A stretch of DNA of 64,000 nt from positions 1,364,001 through 1,428,000 of the forward strand of contig NZ_CP092891.1 of the NCBI RefSeq assembly GCF_026559675.1, read 5' to 3'. The position numbers and the translations under genes were made by a program. A model generated the notes under the pieces. The model had not been told where the DNA came from. It searched no databases and was given only the letters and a program-made list of their open reading frames with translations. This DNA comes from Microbacterium oxydans. Lineage in GTDB: Bacteria > Actinomycetota > Actinomycetes > Actinomycetales > Microbacteriaceae. Positions 1-8,493 of the stretch are shown one piece after another; the first letter of the stretch is position 1, and the number at the start of each line of letters is the position of its first letter.

Positions 1-233
1 GCCAGGTGCATGAGTTCATGCGAGAGAACGCCGCGCACGCAGCCCTCGGGGCCGCGTGCGACTACGACGTCGACGAAGTCGCCGACGCCTTCCGGGATGC
101 CGCGACACGCACGCGCACAGAAGCAGAACGTCGTGGGCTGGGTGCCTGGGCGTCATCGAACGTTAGTCTGCAGTCGGTCGCTCGTAGAGCAGCGGATGCA
201 GTCATCGCAGTGGGAAGAGGCAAGGCCGACTGA
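1..233 (+). CDS. C-terminal fragment, possibly a glycosyltransferase
   Basis: The reading frame is open from the window edge (frame 3) to a TGA at 231-233, giving about 76 residues. The fragment is mostly charged helix rich in Ala and Arg, with no diagnostic motif, so the family cannot be assigned from this piece alone. The stop overlaps the ATG of the ABC exporter by one base (TGATG), so the two are translationally coupled and belong to the same polysaccharide operon. From position, the end of a glycosyltransferase is most likely, but this is inference. The start lies upstream of the window. Confidence 0.5.
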   Translation, partial: QVHEFMRENAAHAALGAACDYDVDEVADAFRDAATRTRTEAERRGLGAWASSNVSLQSVARRAADAVIAVGRGKAD

Positions 234-2029
234 TGAAGAGCATCTGGAATACACTCGTCGATCTGTTCAAAGTCATGCCCGACGGCGCGGCGAGGTTCTA
301 CATCGGTTACGCGATCGTCACAGGAGCGCTCGCGCTTCTCGACACGCTGGCGCTGGGACTCATCGTGCTGTCGGTGACGCCGCTGGCCAGTGGCGACCCC
401 ATCGAGCTGCCGGTGGTCGGGGAGCTGCCCGCCGCAGCGGCACCCTGGATCTTCGGCATCGTTTGCGTGCTGTTCCTCCTGAAGAGCGGCCTGGCGATCC
501 TTCTGCACTGGATCGCGACTCGGCGATTCGCGGCATATGAACTGGCGGTGGGGGATGACCTCTTCCGTTCGTACACCCGGTCGTCGTGGGAGGAGCGCGC
601 CCGCTACAGCACGGCCGAAGTCACGAGGATCGTCGACGGGTCGATGGCGAGCACGAACACGGGATTCATCCTTCCGCTCTCCCAGGTTCCGGTGAACCTG
701 CTGACCTTCATCTCCGTCCTCGGTGTGCTCGTCGTCGCTCAGCCGCTCACGGCGGCCGTCGCATTCGTCTATCTCGCCGGATTCTCGTTGTTCATGCTGT
801 TCGTCATCACTCGGCGCGCGCGAGAAGCGGGCATGGTGCTTCGCCGTTACGTCTTCCGCGTCGCGACCTTGATCACAGAGATGGTCGAAGCGCTGAAGGA
901 AGTCACGCTCCGCAACAAGCTGGACGAGATCGGCGGTGTCGTGACGGACTACCGCCGAAACGCGACGAGGGCGCGCGCCAATGCGTCCTTCCTCTCGATC
1001 GTGCCCAAGTACGCGTTCGAAGCAGCGCTGATCGGCGGATTCCTCGTCGTCGGCGGTACCGCTTTCCTCGCCGGCGGAGCGAACAACGCGGTCGTGGCGG
1101 TCGCGATGTTCGCCGCGACCGGATTCCGGATGATCCCCGCGATCACCACGCTTCAGACATCGTTCACAACCGCGTCGATCAACGAGGTTCACGCGCGCGA
1201 TGTGATCCGAGAGCTCACCCGCGATGTCGACGGAGAGCGGTCGGCCAAGGCGTCTTCCATCGACCCGGAGACCTTGAAGACCGCGCCGAAGGTCCTCGAG
1301 CTTCGTGACGTTTCGTTCAGCTACCCGGGCACCGGTAAGAATGTGCTGGAGCATCTGAACCTGTCGATCCCGTTCGGCTCCACCCTCGCAGTCGTCGGCC
1401 CGTCGGGTGCGGGAAAGTCGACCCTCATCGATGTGCTCCTCGGCCTCAGCCAGCCATCCTCCGGGGAACTCGACATCGATGGACAGCCCCTGTCGCGTGT
1501 ATTGAACCAGTGGCGGGCGCATGTGGGATACGTCCCGCAGCGCGTGGCACTCTTCGACGCGTCCGTCGCGCAGAACGTCGCGCTCACGTGGGGCAGCGAC
1601 TTCGACGAGGAGAAGGTGATCCGCTCGCTCGAGCAGGCACAGCTTTCGGAGCTGATCACCCGCGGCAAGGGCATCCGCGAGCTGATCGGCGAGCGCGGGT
1701 TCTCGCTCTCGGGTGGGCAGCAGCAACGTCTCGGAATCGCTCGTGCCCTCTATGCGGAGCCGCTGGTGATGGTGATGGACGAGGCGACGAGTTCTCTCGA
1801 TACCGCGACAGAGCGGCGAATCGTCGAGGCGATGCGTGAGCTCCAGGGTGAGGTCACGTTCATCAGCGTCGCCCACAGGCTCGCCACGATCCGGGACTAC
1901 GACAGCATCTGCTACCTCAGCGACGGTGCCATCCGAGGTCTGGGAACTTTCGACGAAGTGGTGGAGCAGGTTCCCGATTTCGCGCATCAGGCTTCGCTGG
2001 CCGGGCTTCTCGAGCGAGACGATCGATGA
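233..2029 (+). CDS. ABC exporter, fused membrane and ATPase domains (PglK/MsbA-like)
   Basis: This 598-residue half-transporter has an N-terminal six-helix-type membrane domain (about residues 15-300) and a C-terminal ATPase domain (about 350-590). The ATPase shows Walker A GPSGAGKST, signature LSGGQQQR, Walker B VMVMDEATSSLD and H-loop SVAHR. Such proteins act as homodimers, exporting or flipping lipid-linked sugars or other amphiphiles. It sits directly upstream of, and overlaps by 4 bp (ATGA), the first of several glycosyltransferases, so a lipid-linked oligosaccharide flippase is the most economical role. A drug or lipid exporter of the same fold cannot be excluded from sequence alone. 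Confidence 0.85.
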   Translation: MKSIWNTLVDLFKVMPDGAARFYIGYAIVTGALALLDTLALGLIVLSVTPLASGDPIELPVVGELPAAAAPWIFGIVCVLFLLKSGLAILLHWIATRRFAAYELAVGDDLFRSYTRSSWEERARYSTAEVTRIVDGSMASTNTGFILPLSQVPVNLLTFISVLGVLVVAQPLTAAVAFVYLAGFSLFMLFVITRRAREAGMVLRRYVFRVATLITEMVEALKEVTLRNKLDEIGGVVTDYRRNATRARANASFLSIVPKYAFEAALIGGFLVVGGTAFLAGGANNAVVAVAMFAATGFRMIPAITTLQTSFTTASINEVHARDVIRELTRDVDGERSAKASSIDPETLKTAPKVLELRDVSFSYPGTGKNVLEHLNLSIPFGSTLAVVGPSGAGKSTLIDVLLGLSQPSSGELDIDGQPLSRVLNQWRAHVGYVPQRVALFDASVAQNVALTWGSDFDEEKVIRSLEQAQLSELITRGKGIRELIGERGFSLSGGQQQRLGIARALYAEPLVMVMDEATSSLDTATERRIVEAMRELQGEVTFISVAHRLATIRDYDSICYLSDGAIRGLGTFDEVVEQVPDFAHQASLAGLLERDDR

Positions 2030-3162
2030 GCGCCACGGCGCCGCGGCGGGCGATGATCTTCCACGTGCCGTATCCGTTGAATCCGGATGCCACGAGCGCC
2101 AGCGGGATTCGTCCGGTCCGCATGAGACGGGCTTTCGAAGCACTCGGCTATGAAGTCCTCGAAGTCTCGGGGAAGCACCCTCAGAGACGTAGCCGGATCC
2201 GAGATCTCAAACGTCTGATCCGCGACGGAAAGCGCATCGATTTCGTCTACTCGGAGGCGTCGACCCAACCGACCGGGCTCGGCGAGAAGGTCACCGCGGC
2301 GACCAGCGTCACCAGAGATATCGGCTTTCTCCGGTTCTGCCGCAGGGCCGATATCGGAGTCGGTCTGTACTACCGGGACGTCTACTGGCGTTTCCCCGAA
2401 TACGGGACCAGGATGCCGCGCTGGTACCGGTCCTTCCTGCTGACGCGTTATCGTGCGGATCTGCGGGGTTATCGTTCCGCGGTGGATGTGTTGTATCTGC
2501 AGTCTTTGAGGATGGCGGAGCATTTGCCGGTGGCGAATCGGGGTCAGGTGCGGACGTTGCCTCCGGGGGCGGAGCGGGTGGAGGTGGGTTCGCCTGTTTC
2601 CGGTCCGGTGTCGTTGTTGTATGTGGGCGGCATCGGTGATGCCTATTACCGGATGCATGAGGCTTTTCGGGGTGTGGGTCTGGCCGCTGATGCGCGTCTG
2701 GTGGTGTGTACGCGTGAGTCGGAGTGGCGGGATGTCGAGGCCGGGTACGCGAGTGTGAGGGGGCCGGAGTCGCAGGTGGTGCATCGGTCGGGGGAGCAGC
2801 TGGACGAGTTGTATGCGGATGCGCATCTCGGGGTGCTGTTCATGGAGCCGGTCGCGTATCGCGATTTCGTGTTGCCGTTCAAGTTGTTCGAGTACGTGGG
2901 GCGGGGTAAGCCGATCGTGGCGACCGAGGGGACGTTGGTCGGCGATTTCGTGACGGAGCATGGGATCGGCTGGGCGGTGCCGTATCGGGCGGAGTCGTTG
3001 GCGGAGCTTCTGGATCGGTTGGATGCTGATCCGGAGGAACTGCATGCGATGCAGGAGCGGGTGCGGGTGTTGCGGGAGTCGCATTCCTGGGAAGCGCGCG
3101 CGCAACAGGTCGCAGACGATCTCACCCACCCGGCCGGGGGAACGACGGGACGGGCCCGCTGA
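2026..3162 (+). CDS. GT-B glycosyltransferase, tandem copy 1
   Basis: This 378-residue protein resembles GT4-like enzymes. Its N-terminal half begins MIFHVPYPLNP after a short leader, and its C-terminal half carries a nucleotide-sugar-type region ending in LPFKLFEYVGRGKPIVATE. It probably transfers a sugar to a lipid-linked surface glycan; donor and acceptor are unknown. Translation is coupled to the exporter by an ATGA overlap and to the next gene by a one-base TGATG overlap. The gene aligns without gaps to the next one at an offset of 1121 bp. From 2449 on the two are indistinguishable, whereas the first part is clearly diverged. The shared part uses many TTG, GGG and T-ending codons, unlike its flanks. 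Confidence 0.8.
   Translation: MSATAPRRAMIFHVPYPLNPDATSASGIRPVRMRRAFEALGYEVLEVSGKHPQRRSRIRDLKRLIRDGKRIDFVYSEASTQPTGLGEKVTAATSVTRDIGFLRFCRRADIGVGLYYRDVYWRFPEYGTRMPRWYRSFLLTRYRADLRGYRSAVDVLYLQSLRMAEHLPVANRGQVRTLPPGAERVEVGSPVSGPVSLLYVGGIGDAYYRMHEAFRGVGLAADARLVVCTRESEWRDVEAGYASVRGPESQVVHRSGEQLDELYADAHLGVLFMEPVAYRDFVLPFKLFEYVGRGKPIVATEGTLVGDFVTEHGIGWAVPYRAESLAELLDRLDADPEELHAMQERVRVLRESHSWEARAQQVADDLTHPAGGTTGRAR
2449..3130 (+). repeat. 682-bp direct repeat, copy 1
   Basis: The segment covers the C-terminal half of the first tandem glycosyltransferase. Its partner is 3570-4251, at a constant offset of 1121 bp. I saw no mismatch between the copies by eye, and the encoded residues match throughout. 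Upstream there is one further identical island of 38 bp (2362-2399 versus 3483-3520), separated from the repeat by 49 diverged bases. Patchy identity on a diverged background points to recent gene conversion or recombination between older tandem duplicates. Confidence 0.95.
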
Positions 3163-4262
3163 TGTCTCCGCTGATGATCTTCCACGTCCCGTATCCGTTG
3201 AACCCCGGTGCCACGAGTGCGAGCGGTATCCGACCAGTCCGCATGAAGCAGGCCTTCGAAGCCATCGGTTTCGAGGTGTTGGTCGTCTCGGGCTACTCAC
3301 GCGAAAGACGGCGGCGCATCGCGGAGGTCAAACGCAGGATTCGTGCGGGGGACCAGCCGGCATTCGTGTACAGCGAATCCTCCACGATGCCCTCGGCGCT
3401 GACCGACCCGCGCCATATTCCGCTTCGTCCGTTCATGGACGAGCGTTTTCTGCGATGGTGCCGCACTCGCGGGATGCGGGTAGGTCTGTACTACCGGGAC
3501 GTCTACTGGCGTTTCCCCGAGTATGTGCAGAACGTCGGACGCCTCCTTTCCACTGCGACGAAGACCCTCTATCGTGCGGATCTGCGGGGTTATCGTTCCG
3601 CGGTGGATGTGTTGTATCTGCAGTCTTTGAGGATGGCGGAGCATTTGCCGGTGGCGAATCGGGGTCAGGTGCGGACGTTGCCTCCGGGGGCGGAGCGGGT
3701 GGAGGTGGGTTCGCCTGTTTCCGGTCCGGTGTCGTTGTTGTATGTGGGCGGCATCGGTGATGCCTATTACCGGATGCATGAGGCTTTTCGGGGTGTGGGT
3801 CTGGCCGCTGATGCGCGTCTGGTGGTGTGTACGCGTGAGTCGGAGTGGCGGGATGTCGAGGCCGGGTACGCGAGTGTGAGGGGGCCGGAGTCGCAGGTGG
3901 TGCATCGGTCGGGGGAGCAGCTGGACGAGTTGTATGCGGATGCGCATCTCGGGGTGCTGTTCATGGAGCCGGTCGCGTATCGCGATTTCGTGTTGCCGTT
4001 CAAGTTGTTCGAGTACGTGGGGCGGGGTAAGCCGATCGTGGCGACCGAGGGGACGTTGGTCGGCGATTTCGTGACGGAGCATGGGATCGGCTGGGCGGTG
4101 CCGTATCGGGCGGAGTCGTTGGCGGAGCTTCTGGATCGGTTGGATGCTGATCCGGAGGAACTGCATGCGATGCAGGAGCGGGTGCGGGTGTTGCGGGAGT
4201 CGCATTCCTGGGAAGCGCGCGCGCAACAGGTCGCAGACGATCTCACCCACCACGTCGCCTAG
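3162..4262 (+). CDS. GT-B glycosyltransferase, tandem copy 2
   Basis: This 366-residue paralogue of the preceding gene shares the MIFHVPYPLNP opening, the LYYRDVYWRFPEY stretch and an identical C-terminal half from YRADLRGYRS to the end region. The divergent part (about residues 25-105) would be the acceptor-binding half in a GT-B enzyme. The two enzymes may therefore use the same donor on different acceptors, for example successive residues of one repeat unit; this is inference. A second in-frame ATG at 3174 is a possible start, matching the shared MIFHV motif. The TAG stop lies 9 bp before the next GTG start. Confidence 0.8.
   Translation: MSPLMIFHVPYPLNPGATSASGIRPVRMKQAFEAIGFEVLVVSGYSRERRRRIAEVKRRIRAGDQPAFVYSESSTMPSALTDPRHIPLRPFMDERFLRWCRTRGMRVGLYYRDVYWRFPEYVQNVGRLLSTATKTLYRADLRGYRSAVDVLYLQSLRMAEHLPVANRGQVRTLPPGAERVEVGSPVSGPVSLLYVGGIGDAYYRMHEAFRGVGLAADARLVVCTRESEWRDVEAGYASVRGPESQVVHRSGEQLDELYADAHLGVLFMEPVAYRDFVLPFKLFEYVGRGKPIVATEGTLVGDFVTEHGIGWAVPYRAESLAELLDRLDADPEELHAMQERVRVLRESHSWEARAQQVADDLTHHVA
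3570..4251 (+). repeat. 682-bp direct repeat, copy 2
   Basis: Partner of 2449-3130. The two segments end at the same codon, ...DDLTH, after which the C-termini differ. Identity this long between neighbours is a substrate for recombination that would delete or amplify a 1121-bp unit. Confidence 0.95.
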
Positions 4263-4271
4263 GATCGACCT

Positions 4272-5369
4272 GTGAGAGTGCTGGCCGTCACCCCGTGGTT
4301 CCCGAGCGAAGTCCGACCGGGCCTCGGCCTCTTCAATCTTCGCGACGCTGAGATGCTCGCGCTCGATCATGAGGTCACGGTCCTTCATCTCCACGACCCG
4401 TCGTTGGGCGGCGACGCCGGCGAATGGGACGCATCTCCCGGCATTCATGTCGTGCGCATCCCCTACCACTACACACGTCCCTGGACGATTCCGCGTGCGC
4501 TGCGGACGCTGCGTCGGTTGGCAGCGGGTGCGGATGTCGTGCACACGATGGCTTTTCCTGCGCTGCTACCGGTTCAGCTCGCGTCGTTGCCCAAGCCCTG
4601 GGTGCACACCGAGCATTGGTCGGGACTGCTGAAAGAGCCGACCACCGTGCGCGGGCGGGTCGGCCATGCAGTGCTGCGCAGAGGTCTTCGTCGTCCTGAC
4701 GCGGTCGTCGCTGTCGGACACCGACTAGCCCAGATCATCGAGGCCATCAGGCACGAGCCGGTGCCGGTGATCGAGAACTTCGTTCGGATCGCAGAGCCCG
4801 ACCGCATCGCCGAGCAATGGGACGCGAGCTCGGGGGGGCCGCTGCGAATGGTGGCGGTGGGGGGTCTGGTGCCGTGGAAGGGGCCGATCCAGGCCGTCGA
4901 AGCGCTCGCGGCTCTCCGATCTCGTGGGTTCGACGCCCGTTTCGAATGGGCAGGCGTTGGTCGACTGCATGACGCGGTCGAAACGCGGGCGGCGGAGCTG
5001 GGCGTCAGCGATCACATGCGGCTCCTCGGCCATGTTTCGCCGGAGGCACTGGCCGACGTGCTCCCGAGGGCGCATCTTTTCGTGATGGCGAGCGAGTACG
5101 AGACTTTCGGGATCGCTTACGCGGAAGCACTCGGGCACGGTCTCTCCGTCATCGCGAGCGGTAGCGGAGGTCACCTGGCTTTCCTGCCCGACGAGGCCTC
5201 TCGCGTCGTCGAAGAGCGTACGGGGCTTTCGCTCGCCGGTGCGGTTGCCGACCTCCTGGGAGACCCCGACCGCTGGACGCCTTCACAGATCTATGACTAC
5301 GCCAAGCAGAGGTTCTCGCCTGAGGAGCGTCGCAGTTCGTATCGCGAGATCTATCAGCAGCTTGGCTGA
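4272..5369 (+). CDS. Glycosyltransferase family 4
   Basis: This 365-residue GT-B enzyme has an N-terminal Rossmann half beginning RVLAVTPWFPSEVRPG and a C-terminal donor-binding half. The latter contains the retaining-GT4 EX7E element (EYETFGIAYAEALGHG), normally used to bind the nucleotide-diphosphate sugar. It should be a cytoplasmic, membrane-associated enzyme extending a lipid-linked glycan. The GTG start is preceded by AGGA with 7 bases of spacing, which overlaps the previous gene's stop codon. It is the last gene of the forward operon that begins before the window. The sugar specificity cannot be read from the sequence. Confidence 0.85.
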   Translation: MRVLAVTPWFPSEVRPGLGLFNLRDAEMLALDHEVTVLHLHDPSLGGDAGEWDASPGIHVVRIPYHYTRPWTIPRALRTLRRLAAGADVVHTMAFPALLPVQLASLPKPWVHTEHWSGLLKEPTTVRGRVGHAVLRRGLRRPDAVVAVGHRLAQIIEAIRHEPVPVIENFVRIAEPDRIAEQWDASSGGPLRMVAVGGLVPWKGPIQAVEALAALRSRGFDARFEWAGVGRLHDAVETRAAELGVSDHMRLLGHVSPEALADVLPRAHLFVMASEYETFGIAYAEALGHGLSVIASGSGGHLAFLPDEASRVVEERTGLSLAGAVADLLGDPDRWTPSQIYDYAKQRFSPEERRSSYREIYQQLG

Positions 5370-5416
5370 CGCCGCCCATCCGGTGCACGACAGGCGGGAG
5401 AATCAGCTCACGCTCG

Positions 5417-6691
5417 TCACCCGGTGACTGAAGGCAGCCAGGAAGCACGCACCGAGACGCCCGTCGGCTCGCACCAGCCGTCGAGGATGCGGACGCCCGA
5501 TGGTGTACGTTCGCCAGCCGAGATCGACGCGAGCAATCCGCGGATTCGGCCTGCGGCTTCATCTCCGTCCACCTCGCACCAGTCGAGCGCGTAGTCGCGG
5601 AGCGCGTGCCGATCCATACCGGGTGCGTCGGCGACGAAGCGTCGGATATCTTCGGCGTCCTCCAGCGGCGGGTAGATGCTGTCGTTCGCGAGGAACGGGT
5701 AGTGGGATGGTTCGCCGGCCAGGCGCAGCTTCGCCGCCGGGATACCCAGTGCGGACGCCTCCCAGGCCACGCCGCTCGCATGCTGGATCATGAAGGGCGC
5801 GCCGCCCAGGAGCAGCTCCACCGTCGGCTGGGCGCTGAGGGTCCAGCCGTGAGGCAGCATCTGCGACAGCGACGAGCGGTCCGAGCGAGGGTGCGGCGCG
5901 ACGACGAGGGGCCCCACGTCGGCCGCCGCAACCAGGTCGATGATGCGGCGGATCATGGCCGGCGGGTTCGGGGACAGCGCCAGGACTCCGGGACGATCGG
6001 TGGCGAGGGTGGGCAGTCCGCGATCGAGGATGTTCGTCGAGGGGTTCCCGGCGACATCGAGCGCAGACCGGTCGACGCCGTACTGCGTGACGTAGTGGGC
6101 GGCCTCGGCCACTCCGCGAAGCGCGGCGAAAGCTGTCGGGAGGTCGCTGTACTGAGGGTTGTCTCCCGCCGGAGCATGCGGAACATAGACGACAGGCACG
6201 CCTTGACTCTGCGCGGCGAAGACCAGACTGCGTACCGACGGCTCATGCTGCGTCGCGACGACCAGGGCGTCGAACCCGGTGAGATCCGCGGCAAGGTAGG
6301 AGGACAGTCGATAGGTCGTCAACGCGACCTGGTTGCGCCACGAGCCGATCGCATCGTCTCGGCCGATCTCCTCGAGGATCCGCGAGCCCCACTCGGTGAC
6401 GGTGCGAGCGGCCCGCCGGGAGCTGAGCATGCTCGCCCCCCATGCGCGGTATGACTCCAGTCGGACGTCGAGGCCCGGCTGCCCGGCGAACACGGGCGCG
6501 AGAGTGCGCGCCTGGTTGTGAGTCGTCGTGACCACGAGGTTGCGGCCGTACCGGGTCACCTTCAGTCGCTGCCAGGGCCGCGCGATGCGAGCGGCGAAAG
6601 GCCGTCCGCGTGATCCGGCGGGCCACGTCGCCGCGAGGTCGAGCTTCGGCAGCAGGCACCAGCGAATCGCTGCGGGGTCCATCGAGTGCAC
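5417..6691 (-). CDS. Unidentified GT-B-like polysaccharide biosynthesis protein
   Basis: The family of this 424-residue protein was not recognised with certainty. Its C-terminal half has VVAPHPRSD, an IQHASGVAWEASALGIPA stretch and a PPLEDAEDIRRFV stretch. These resemble the donor-binding end of GT-B enzymes that act on surface carbohydrates, such as CDP-glycerol transferase or polysialyltransferase-like families. A GTG at 6691 with AGGAG four bases upstream was chosen as start; an ATG nine bases further in (6682) is the alternative, and the reading frame stays open upstream without support. The gene runs against the forward glycosyltransferases on both sides. Confidence 0.6.
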   Translation of the reverse strand: MHSMDPAAIRWCLLPKLDLAATWPAGSRGRPFAARIARPWQRLKVTRYGRNLVVTTTHNQARTLAPVFAGQPGLDVRLESYRAWGASMLSSRRAARTVTEWGSRILEEIGRDDAIGSWRNQVALTTYRLSSYLAADLTGFDALVVATQHEPSVRSLVFAAQSQGVPVVYVPHAPAGDNPQYSDLPTAFAALRGVAEAAHYVTQYGVDRSALDVAGNPSTNILDRGLPTLATDRPGVLALSPNPPAMIRRIIDLVAAADVGPLVVAPHPRSDRSSLSQMLPHGWTLSAQPTVELLLGGAPFMIQHASGVAWEASALGIPAAKLRLAGEPSHYPFLANDSIYPPLEDAEDIRRFVADAPGMDRHALRDYALDWCEVDGDEAAGRIRGLLASISAGERTPSGVRILDGWCEPTGVSVRASWLPSVTG

Positions 6692-6857
6692 GTTTCTCCT
6701 CTTGGCTGTCTGGTCTCCACGAACGACTCTAGCCACGATGCCCGAGTGCCTCTCATCCGGGACTCGAAGCGGTAGGCTCTCAGCAAGCAGAGCGCGGGTC
6801 GTGGTCCTCCGACGGGTACTTTCACGCCCGCGCTGAGAAGCAGGGAGCCGGGTTCGC

Positions 6858-7373
6858 GTGGGAGAGCTGGTACGACGGTGGAGGTTGTTGCAGCGGCTGT
6901 TGCGCACGCGCTATTGGACGTGGAAGGCGACCCGCTGGATCGCCGACCGCGGAACGAACGTCCGTGTGAATGCGCGGAGCAACTTCTCACCGCACACCCA
7001 CCTCGGGAACAATGTCCACTTCAACGGCATGTCGGTTCGTGGCAGTGGCCGCGTGGACATCGGTGACAACTTCCACTCCGGACCCGAGTGCATCATCATG
7101 AGCGACATGCACAACTACGAGGGCAGCGCCCTGCCGTACGACGCCACTGTGGTTCAGCGCCCGGTGAGCATCGGCCGAAACGTCTGGTTCGGTGCGAGGG
7201 TGATAGTCCTGGGCGGCGTGACGATCGGGGACGGCGCGATCATCCAGGCGGGAAGCGTCGTGGTGTCGGACATCCCGGAGATGGCCATCGCCGGGGGGCA
7301 CCCGGCGCGGGTGTTCAGTCACCGTGACGAAGAACACTATCGCGCTCTCGACGCCGAGCGGCGCTACTCGTAG
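6858..7373 (+). CDS. Hexapeptide-repeat acyltransferase
   Basis: This 171-residue protein has left-handed beta-helix repeats: isoleucine or valine recurs every six residues from about 45 to 150, for example [20 protein letters not shown]. The family transfers acetyl or other acyl groups from CoA to sugars, and lone WcaF/NodL-like members often decorate capsule or exopolysaccharide. His in MSDMHNY is a plausible catalytic base. The GTG start at 6858 has a weak purine-rich CAGGGAG 11 bases upstream. A TAGGCT box at 6772-6777 could be its -10, leaving a leader of about 75 nt. O-acetylation of the glycan made by the neighbouring enzymes is the likely job. Confidence 0.8.
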   Translation: MGELVRRWRLLQRLLRTRYWTWKATRWIADRGTNVRVNARSNFSPHTHLGNNVHFNGMSVRGSGRVDIGDNFHSGPECIIMSDMHNYEGSALPYDATVVQRPVSIGRNVWFGARVIVLGGVTIGDGAIIQAGSVVVSDIPEMAIAGGHPARVFSHRDEEHYRALDAERRYS

Positions 7374-7414
7374 CCGGGGCGCCCGGCAACGAGAGGGTAG
7401 GATCGGGGAAAGAG

Positions 7415-8104
7415 ATGAGCACCCACACCCCCCAATCCTTCGACGACACCTGGCTCGTGGTCGCGCTGTACAACGAAGCTGAGGTCATCGAAGACGTCGT
7501 CCGTTCTGCGCGCGAGCGCTTCCCCAACATCGTGTGCGTCGACGACGGGAGCGCAGACGAATCTGCCGCTCGTGCGCTCGCCGGCGGTGCGATCGTGGTC
7601 CGACACCCGATCAATCTAGGACAGGGAGCCGCGCTCCAAACGGGGTTGCAGTTCGCGTTGTCGCAACCGGGAGCGGAGTATTTCGTCACCTTCGACGCAG
7701 ATGGTCAGCATCGGGTCGATGATGCGACGCGTATGGTCGAGCGGCTGCGCTCCGAGCCACTCGACATCATCATCGGCTCCCGCTTCCTGGACAAGCGGAC
7801 CGAACTCGGCTGGCTCAAGCGCGTCGTTCTGCGCACGGCGGTCTTCTTCGAGCGGTTCTCGACCGGGGTGAAGCTGACGGATGCGCACAACGGCCTCCGT
7901 GCCCTGAACCGTACCGCTGCGTCGCGCATCACCATCACGCAGAACAGGATGGCGCACGCGAGCGAGATCATCGCGCAGGTCGGTCGAGCAGGGCTGCGCT
8001 ACGACGAGCAACCGGTGCAGATCGTCTACACCGACTATTCGCGAGCGAAAGGCCAGTCGCTGTGGAACTCCGTCAACATCCTCAGTGAGCTGTTCATCAA
8101 GTAG
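7415..8104 (+). CDS. Glycosyltransferase family 2 (polyprenyl-phosphate sugar synthase-like)
   Basis: This 229-residue GT-A enzyme has VALYNEAEVIEDVV near the start, VDDGSADESAA (nucleotide-binding Asp pair) and FVTFDADGQH, the DXD metal-binding motif. The compact size and absence of a long membrane tail match enzymes that move one sugar from a nucleotide donor onto polyprenyl phosphate. The downstream gene, six bases away, is a DUF2304 membrane protein that commonly accompanies this enzyme type, so the two probably form a membrane complex. GGGGAAAGAG before the ATG serves as ribosome-binding site. Confidence 0.85.
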   Translation: MSTHTPQSFDDTWLVVALYNEAEVIEDVVRSARERFPNIVCVDDGSADESAARALAGGAIVVRHPINLGQGAALQTGLQFALSQPGAEYFVTFDADGQHRVDDATRMVERLRSEPLDIIIGSRFLDKRTELGWLKRVVLRTAVFFERFSTGVKLTDAHNGLRALNRTAASRITITQNRMAHASEIIAQVGRAGLRYDEQPVQIVYTDYSRAKGQSLWNSVNILSELFIK

Positions 8105-8110
8105 GGACCC

Positions 8111-8464
8111 ATGGATCAGTTCGTCATCAAGGCGCTCCTCATCGGAGCCTTCGTCATCTTCGCGTTCGTTCTCCTCCGGCCGAGCGGATCGGCGCGGGGG
8201 CAGGCCCTGAGAACGATCGCTCTGCTGCTTCTCCTGGTGGCGGCGGTCGTGGCAATCGCCTTCCCGCAGGTCCTCAGCGTGCTGGCCGCCAGTGTCGGGG
8301 TGGGGAGAGGCACCGACCTCGTGCTCTACGGCCTCCTGGTCGTCTTCGTCGGCAACTCCCTCGCAGCGGCGCGTCGACGGCGTGCACACGACGTGCAGAT
8401 TACCGAGCTGGCTCGTCAGATCGCGCTTCAAGACCCGCTGTATCCTGCCGGCCGCCAACGCTGA
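8111..8464 (+). CDS. DUF2304-family small membrane protein
   Basis: This 117-residue protein has three predicted membrane helices, at about residues 5-22, 34-52 and 66-83. A basic cytosolic segment (AARRRRAHDVQ) and an amphipathic tail ending in IALQDPLYPAGRQR follow. The helix-loop-tail layout and position immediately after a GT2 gene are typical of DUF2304 proteins. These are thought to anchor or assist the partner glycosyltransferase, although no biochemical role is firmly established. It overlaps nothing and is almost certainly co-transcribed with the GT2 gene. Confidence 0.8.
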   Translation: MDQFVIKALLIGAFVIFAFVLLRPSGSARGQALRTIALLLLLVAAVVAIAFPQVLSVLAASVGVGRGTDLVLYGLLVVFVGNSLAAARRRRAHDVQITELARQIALQDPLYPAGRQR

Positions 8465-8481
8465 GTCGTCGCGTTCTGCGA

Positions 8482-8487
8482 TACGAT
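8482..8487 (+). promoter_or_regulatory. Leaderless -10 box TACGAT
   Basis: TACGAT lies 6 bases before the GTG at 8494. This argues for GTG 8494 over TTG 8488 as the start. Confidence 0.5.
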
Positions 8488-8493
8488 TTGGCC

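Noticed and set aside
2449..4251. An insertion sequence or transposon as source of the repeat
   Set aside because: There is no transposase, no terminal inverted repeat and no target duplication. The repeat is coding and in frame in both copies.
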